A stretch of 35,941 nt of DNA from an uncultured Treponema sp. Lineage in GTDB: Bacteria; Spirochaetota; Spirochaetia; Treponematales; Treponemataceae. Both the position numbers and the translations under genes were made by a program. The stretch's first letter is position 1; each line of letters opens with the position of its first letter. The notes beneath the pieces are model-generated. The model searched no databases. It saw nothing but the letters and a program-made list of their open reading frames with translations, and was not told where the DNA came from. Location: contig CAJPOL010000005.1 in assembly GCA_905372265.1 (NCBI GenBank), forward strand, positions 1 through 35,941, given 5' to 3'. Below, piece after piece: positions 31,707 to 35,941 of the stretch.

Positions 31707-33758
31707 CTATTTTTTTACTACCGTTGCTGCCGCGCTGATGCTGCGGTGTTGTTCTTTTCCGGGAGCGGCGACACGGTTTATATCCGATACGACGAAGAAA
31801 CAGCGTTCGGCTTTGTCAAACCAGTCTTTGTTACTGCCGTCTTTACGCAGAACATACTGACACTGTTTCCCGTCTACCGAGAAAGAGCGGCAGCCGTTCA
31901 CCGGCAGTCCTCCGGCGTCAATAAGCGATCCTGAGTCGCGGTAATACTGTTCGCCGGGAACATCAAAATAAAAGTAGCCGTTCTTGACGCGTTCATCATC
32001 TATAGAGAACACGATCTCTATCGTGTCATTGTCGCGCGAAACCGATTGAATGACCGGCGTGTGCAGGGCGGGCTGCTCATTAAACTCCATTACGGTAGGG
32101 ACAATATAAAAACGCTGTCCGCTTTGCATTTTCCGCTTGATCCTATCCGCACTATCAGAGTCTGATGCTCCGATGCCGTCAATCTGTATGCGCTTTTCGA
32201 AGGGTTTTTGACCTTGGAGTGTAATCGATATATCCCAATTTCCCAATGCAACGGAACCTTCACCGCTGCCTGCTGCAAGGTGTTTAAGGAGTAAAAGCTT
32301 GCTCTTTTTATCGATCTCTATCAGGTTCCGAGCAGTCTGAGCATCAATATGCCATGTGTCTGCCGGAGAAAGAATTTGCGTTTCTTGAAAATCCTGTTCG
32401 GCCAATTCGCCTTTATACTTTGCCAATACGGTAACGTACATTTTTCCGCGTCCGGTATGCTTTTTGGAAACAAAGGAGGCGTCCGCTTGCTCAACCAGAC
32501 ACGCTACATCGGTAATCACAGCGGAAGCAGCCGGTAGGGTAGGGGACTTCGGTTTTTCAGCCGGTTTAGCGGGAGTTTTAGCTGCTGCCGCTTTGTCATC
32601 CTGCTTTTTAGGAGTAGCAGCCGGTTTAGCAGGTGTCTTTGCCGCAGTAGCGGCTTTGTTATCCTGCTTTTTGGGTGTTGCCGCCGGTTTAACGGGTGTC
32701 TTTGCGGCAGCTGCTTTGTCATCCTGCTTTTTGGGCGTTGCCGCCGGTTTAGCAGGCGTCTTTGCCGCAGCTGCCTTGTCATCCTGTTTTTTAGGAGTAG
32801 CAGCCGGTTTTTGAGTAGGGGCTTTTGCAGCAGCTGTTTTATCATCTTGTTTTTTGGGTGTTGCCGCCGGTTTTTTAGCGGGAGTTTTAGCCGTAGCTGC
32901 TTTGTCATCCTGTTTTTTAGGAGTAGCTACCGGCTTTTGAGCAGGAGTTTTAGCCGCAACTGTCTTGTCATCCTGCTTTTTGGGTGCTGCAGCCGGTTTA
33001 GCGGGCGTCTTTACGGCTGCTGCCTTGTCATCCTGTTTTTTAGGAGTAGCAGCCGGTTTTTTAGTAGGGGTTGTTGCAGCAGCTGTTTTATCATCTTGCT
33101 CTTTGGGCGTTGCAGCCGGTTTAGCAGGCGTCTTTGCTGCTGCCGCTTTGTCATCCTGTTTTTTGGGTGTTGCAGCCGGTTTAGCGGGAGTTTTAGCCGC
33201 AACTGTCTTGTCATCCTGCTTTTTGGGTGTTGCTGCCGGCTTTTTAGCGGGAGTTTTAGCCGCTGCCGCTTTATCATCCTGCTTTTTGGGCGTTGCAGCC
33301 GGTTTAGCAGGCGTCTTTGCCGCAGCCGCTTTGTCATCCTGTTTTTTAGGAGTAGCGGCCGGCTTTTTAGCGGGCGTCTTTGCTGCTGCCTTGTCATCCT
33401 GCTTTTTAGGGGTAGCAGCCGGCTTTTTAGCAGGAGTTTTAGCCGCAGGAGCGGTTTTTGGCGGAGATTTTTTTGCTTTGGGCTTGGGCTGCGGGTCCTC
33501 CGGCGGCGGCGCCATAGCGACCGGAGTTTTATCCGGCTCAGGCTGCGGAATAGCTGCCGGTTTTGCCGGCTCTTCCACAACAGGATCGGACGCCTGATCC
33601 GGTGATACGGCCGGCTCTTCTGCGGGGGTTTTCACCGCATTATCTTCTATAGGGGTTGCCGGTATCGACGGTTCAGGTTCTTTATTTGAGGGCGGTGTTT
33701 TACAGCCTGCAACAGCAAGCAAACATAATACTGTAGCCAATATCACATATCTTTTCAT
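31707..33758 (-). CDS. Lipoprotein with 14 tandem Lys/Pro/Ala-rich repeats and a C-terminal globular region
   Basis: The 683-residue protein has a lipobox (LLAVAGC, lipidated Cys19), an acidic/Pro-rich stretch (20-100), then 14 near-identical units of 20-21 residues (107-393) of the form KTPAKKPAATPKKQDDK plus 3-4 Ala/Thr/Val. Each unit has a net charge of about +3 to +4. Residues about 410-683 are a non-repetitive globular part (CLVEQADASFVSKKHTG, DTWHIDAQTARNLIEID, RFYIVPTVMEF, YFYFDVPGEQYYRDSG) that I do not recognise. The repeat region should be extended and flexible, able to span the periplasm or bind polyanions. GGGAG lies 8 nt before the ATG. The gene has terminators on both sides, so it is monocistronic. 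AlgP-like KPAA proteins are only a compositional parallel. Confidence 0.82.
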   Translation of the reverse strand: MKRYVILATVLCLLAVAGCKTPPSNKEPEPSIPATPIEDNAVKTPAEEPAVSPDQASDPVVEEPAKPAAIPQPEPDKTPVAMAPPPEDPQPKPKAKKSPPKTAPAAKTPAKKPAATPKKQDDKAAAKTPAKKPAATPKKQDDKAAAAKTPAKPAATPKKQDDKAAAAKTPAKKPAATPKKQDDKTVAAKTPAKPAATPKKQDDKAAAAKTPAKPAATPKEQDDKTAAATTPTKKPAATPKKQDDKAAAVKTPAKPAAAPKKQDDKTVAAKTPAQKPVATPKKQDDKAATAKTPAKKPAATPKKQDDKTAAAKAPTQKPAATPKKQDDKAAAAKTPAKPAATPKKQDDKAAAAKTPVKPAATPKKQDNKAATAAKTPAKPAATPKKQDDKAAAAKTPAKPAEKPKSPTLPAASAVITDVACLVEQADASFVSKKHTGRGKMYVTVLAKYKGELAEQDFQETQILSPADTWHIDAQTARNLIEIDKKSKLLLLKHLAAGSGEGSVALGNWDISITLQGQKPFEKRIQIDGIGASDSDSADRIKRKMQSGQRFYIVPTVMEFNEQPALHTPVIQSVSRDNDTIEIVFSIDDERVKNGYFYFDVPGEQYYRDSGSLIDAGGLPVNGCRSFSVDGKQCQYVLRKDGSNKDWFDKAERCFFVVSDINRVAAPGKEQHRSISAAATVVKK
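32580..33440 (-). repeat. 14 tandem 60/63-bp coding repeats
   Basis: Units alternate irregularly between 60 bp (KTPAKPAAT) and 63 bp (KTPAKKPAAT or an extra Ala). They also differ at codon level (for example Thr-Val-Ala, Ala-Thr-Ala or Lys-Glu variants). All units keep the frame. A degenerate fifteenth unit follows (32556-32579). The array is prone to length change by recombination or slippage. Confidence 0.9.
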
Positions 33759-33776
33759 ACGAGTCTCCCATAAAGT

Positions 33777-33829
33777 TAAAGAAGTGCTTTTTAGGCAGCG
33801 TTATTTTAGACGCTTAACACACTTCTTTA
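33777..33829 (-). terminator. Terminator hairpin of the GGDEF gene
   Basis: TAAAGAAGTG (33777-33786) pairs with CACTTCTTTA (33820-33829), with an inner AGCGT/ACGCT stem at 33797-33801 and 33810-33814. The arm at 33820-33829 includes the stop codon of the GGDEF gene. The 3' arm ends in a weakly T-rich run. Confidence 0.6.
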
Positions 33830-35941
33830 CTTCTTTTCGGTAATATCGCCCTCTTTATAAAGCGCAACTTGGTTGCGTCCGTTTTCTTTTGCTTTATATA
33901 CGGCGCAATCGGCTCGGTAGATCATCGTATTAAAATCATTTTCCGCATGCGGTATATCGTCAAATACGCCGATGCTGATGGTAATGCTTCCCTTTATTTC
34001 GTCGTGATACCGTTCATGCAAGGATGAAACCGCCTTACGAATCCCTTCGGCAATGGATACGGCTTTATCGCTCTCAAGGTTATACATCACGATAAGGAAT
34101 TCTTCGCCGCCGAATCTTCCGATCAAGTCGGTTTCCGTACGGATACGGCGTTTTAAGTCATTTCCCAACACCTTGAGAACCGCATCTCCAGCCTGATGTC
34201 CGAATGTATCGTTATACTTTTTAAAGAAATCAACATCAATCATCATAACGGCAATCGGAACACTGTGCTCCATCGCCATACACCATAGTTTTTGCCCGAC
34301 GGCATCGATATAGCGCCGGTTTCCAATTCCCGTCAATTGGTCCAACATGGACAATTCTTTTAATGTGAAGTTATCTTGTATCAGTGTCAACTGTCTTTTT
34401 TCCAATAAGGCGGTATACCGCTGCAGCCAATGCATTTTACGAATCTTATAAAGTAAAAAGAGAATAAACGCCAGCATCAACAGATACAGCCAAAGCATTA
34501 CCGGCGACAGTAAAAAGTTTTGCCGTATTGTGAACGATATGCTGTCATGGATCGTATCCTGTCCTTCGGCCGCATTTTTTACCGAAAATGTGTAGGAACC
34601 GGCAGGAAGATCGATATACCGTGCGTAATTTTTTTCAGAGGCAATAATCCAGTCTTTATCAAATCCGATAAGTTTATATGCGCATACCGGTTTTTTGCGT
34701 CGGGAAGAGTAGGGCGCTGCAAAAGAAATTTTAATATCATTTGTCATATGACTGAACACGAACGGCTGATTTTCCGTATATATATTAATTTTTTGTCCGT
34801 CCGCCGACAACTCGCGGACTTTAATCGGAGCAAATTGGAGTCTGAATGTATAGAGTTTTTCTTGTGAAATTTTTAAAATTTCCTGATCGGTACCGAAGAA
34901 AAACAAGCCTTTTTCTTTGAGGCCGAGCGGCGGACATGAAAAATAGCCGTATTGCCGTATATCCGCAATGTTATACGCTTGGGCGGTTTCATGTTCTATA
35001 TCGAATAAATTTAAGTACTTTGGCGTTACGATCCATAAAAAACCGTCATTAGCGCCGGTAATACCGATAATTTGATTGGAAGATAATCCATTGACTTTCG
35101 TATAAGTACGGAATAGTTCCGTTTTTGGGTCAAACCGGCAAATTCCGCTGTCGCTTGTACCGAACCATAGAAAGCCCTTTGAATCTTCACAAAAAGAATT
35201 AATGCTATTGGAAGAAATACCCGCCGGATTATGCACATCATAACGGTAAGAGATAAATTTTTGCGTAGCGGATACATACCGGCATAAGCCGTTGTTCGTG
35301 TCGATCCATAGATTGCCTGATTTATCGCGGTCGATAAAAAAGATGGTGTCGCCGCTTAATGCATGAGGTTCAGTAGAGGGCGTATACTGCGCACGTATCC
35401 CCTGCTGCGGAGAAAAATGAATAAGTCCTGCTCCGGCGGTTCCAATCCACAGCGTTTTATCCTCATCCTGATGCAATGTCCGGACAAGTAAGCCCGCTGT
35501 ACCGGCTTTACTGATAATGTATTCGTTATATAAGGAAACAGGAGTAAATGAGGCGGTTTCGGCATTAAAACGGAACAAGCCCTTATTGCTGCCTATCCAT
35601 GCTTCCGTGTCGCTGATAACGCTGACCGTATAAATGACTGTTCCTGTAAGCGTATCTTCATCAATGATAAGCGGAAATTCTTCCGGTTCCGGCCGGTCAA
35701 AATGATAGCGGATGAGTATGTTATGAGAGGCTGCCCATATATAGTTCGGGCTTGAGGCAAGGCAGGCGATAGAACCGTCAAGATGAGACGCTGTCTTTTG
35801 CCTTTGATGAGTTTCGTGTGAAAGCGGTACGGCAATATCTCCCGAAATGCGGTTTAAATCGGCAATATTCAGCGCATCTGCCGTTCCGACAAACAGCATA
35901 TTATATTTATTGATAAAAAGTGAGTATATGATGTTATTGGT
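33827..35941 (-). CDS. Two-component-regulator-propeller / Y_Y_Y / GGDEF diguanylate cyclase, 5' end outside window
   Basis: The frame is open to the window edge. The ATG at 35899 sits in the middle of a propeller repeat (IIYSLFI before it, MLFVGTADALNI after), so the true start lies upstream. At least six propeller repeats are visible (for example LVRTLHQDEDKTLWIGTAGAGLIHF, INSFCEDSKGFLWFGT), then a Y_Y_Y domain (YKLIGFDKDWI, DLPAGSYTFSVKNA), one membrane segment (LWLYLLMLAFILFLLYKI) and a GGDEF domain with intact GGEEF (RFGGEEFLIV). It should make c-di-GMP in response to an extracytoplasmic ligand. The inhibitory RxxD site is TETD, so product inhibition of the usual kind is not expected. 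A histidine kinase is the more usual partner of such propellers. Confidence 0.92.
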   Translation of the reverse strand, partial: TNNIIYSLFINKYNMLFVGTADALNIADLNRISGDIAVPLSHETHQRQKTASHLDGSIACLASSPNYIWAASHNILIRYHFDRPEPEEFPLIIDEDTLTGTVIYTVSVISDTEAWIGSNKGLFRFNAETASFTPVSLYNEYIISKAGTAGLLVRTLHQDEDKTLWIGTAGAGLIHFSPQQGIRAQYTPSTEPHALSGDTIFFIDRDKSGNLWIDTNNGLCRYVSATQKFISYRYDVHNPAGISSNSINSFCEDSKGFLWFGTSDSGICRFDPKTELFRTYTKVNGLSSNQIIGITGANDGFLWIVTPKYLNLFDIEHETAQAYNIADIRQYGYFSCPPLGLKEKGLFFFGTDQEILKISQEKLYTFRLQFAPIKVRELSADGQKINIYTENQPFVFSHMTNDIKISFAAPYSSRRKKPVCAYKLIGFDKDWIIASEKNYARYIDLPAGSYTFSVKNAAEGQDTIHDSISFTIRQNFLLSPVMLWLYLLMLAFILFLLYKIRKMHWLQRYTALLEKRQLTLIQDNFTLKELSMLDQLTGIGNRRYIDAVGQKLWCMAMEHSVPIAVMMIDVDFFKKYNDTFGHQAGDAVLKVLGNDLKRRIRTETDLIGRFGGEEFLIVMYNLESDKAVSIAEGIRKAVSSLHERYHDEIKGSITISIGVFDDIPHAENDFNTMIYRADCAVYKAKENGRNQVALYKEGDITEKK

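Noticed and set aside
32580..33440. CRISPR array
   Set aside because: The repeats are contiguous, coding and lack spacers.
32464..33605. Long plus-strand frames encoding repeated SSCFLGVAAGL or related Cys/Phe-rich peptides
   Set aside because: They are the antisense of the lipoprotein repeat array. Because units are multiples of 3 bp, all frames stay open. They have no RBS and no known domain.

Overview
The window looks like chromosomal DNA from an oral-type Treponema (Spirochaetota), with intermediate G+C rather than the low G+C of T. denticola; T. vincentii or T. medium would fit. This rests on gene content: a FliG1-type second FliG, an ODP/soluble-chemoreceptor pair like that of T. denticola, spirochaetal lipoproteins, a steroid 5-alpha-reductase-like membrane protein, and a cyclase/FecR/beta-barrel trio I recall from T. 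pallidum. No tRNA, rRNA, CRISPR array, prophage or intact insertion sequence was seen.

Layout. 1-1222: 3' part of a DUF1703 (AAA-ATPase-like/PD-(D/E)XK) gene, then a short scar with two hairpins, a degenerate inverted repeat and a 35-codon ISAs1 transposase remnant. 1223-6888 (minus): a four-gene operon encoding a di-iron oxygen sensor (ODP), a soluble chemoreceptor, FliG1 and a cytosolic M16C peptidase, with a good promoter and a dyad beside it. 6999-7553 (minus): hypoxanthine-DNA glycosylase-like gene, possibly leaderless. 7721-12489 (plus): tgt, manA and clpB. 12621-13298: secreted DUF3298 protein. 13426-14193 (minus): 5-alpha-reductase-like protein. 14194-14628: intergenic region with two related palindromic repeats. 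14629-16656 (plus): secreted propeller/DUF4015 glycosidase-like protein. 16690-17901 (minus): His-rich CobW/G3E GTPase.

18117-23962 (plus): three overlapping genes for a membrane class III adenylate cyclase, a membrane-anchored FecR/Ig-like protein and an outer-membrane beta-barrel protein, a plausible envelope-to-cAMP unit. 24009-29930 (minus): a five-gene envelope operon (TPR lipoprotein, MltD-like transglycosylase with two LysM, OmpA-like protein, TPR lipoprotein with heptapeptide repeats, GH13 lipoprotein). 30052-31605 (minus): FGGY sugar kinase. 31707-33758 (minus): lipoprotein with 14 tandem Lys/Pro/Ala-rich units. 33827-35941 (minus): propeller/Y_Y_Y/GGDEF diguanylate cyclase that runs off the right edge.

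Most of the content is recognisable. The points most worth following are the coupling of oxygen chemotaxis sensing to FliG1 in one operon, the cyclase/FecR/barrel unit, the repeat-rich basic lipoprotein, and several genes that lack a Shine-Dalgarno site and carry a -10-like hexamer just before the start codon.
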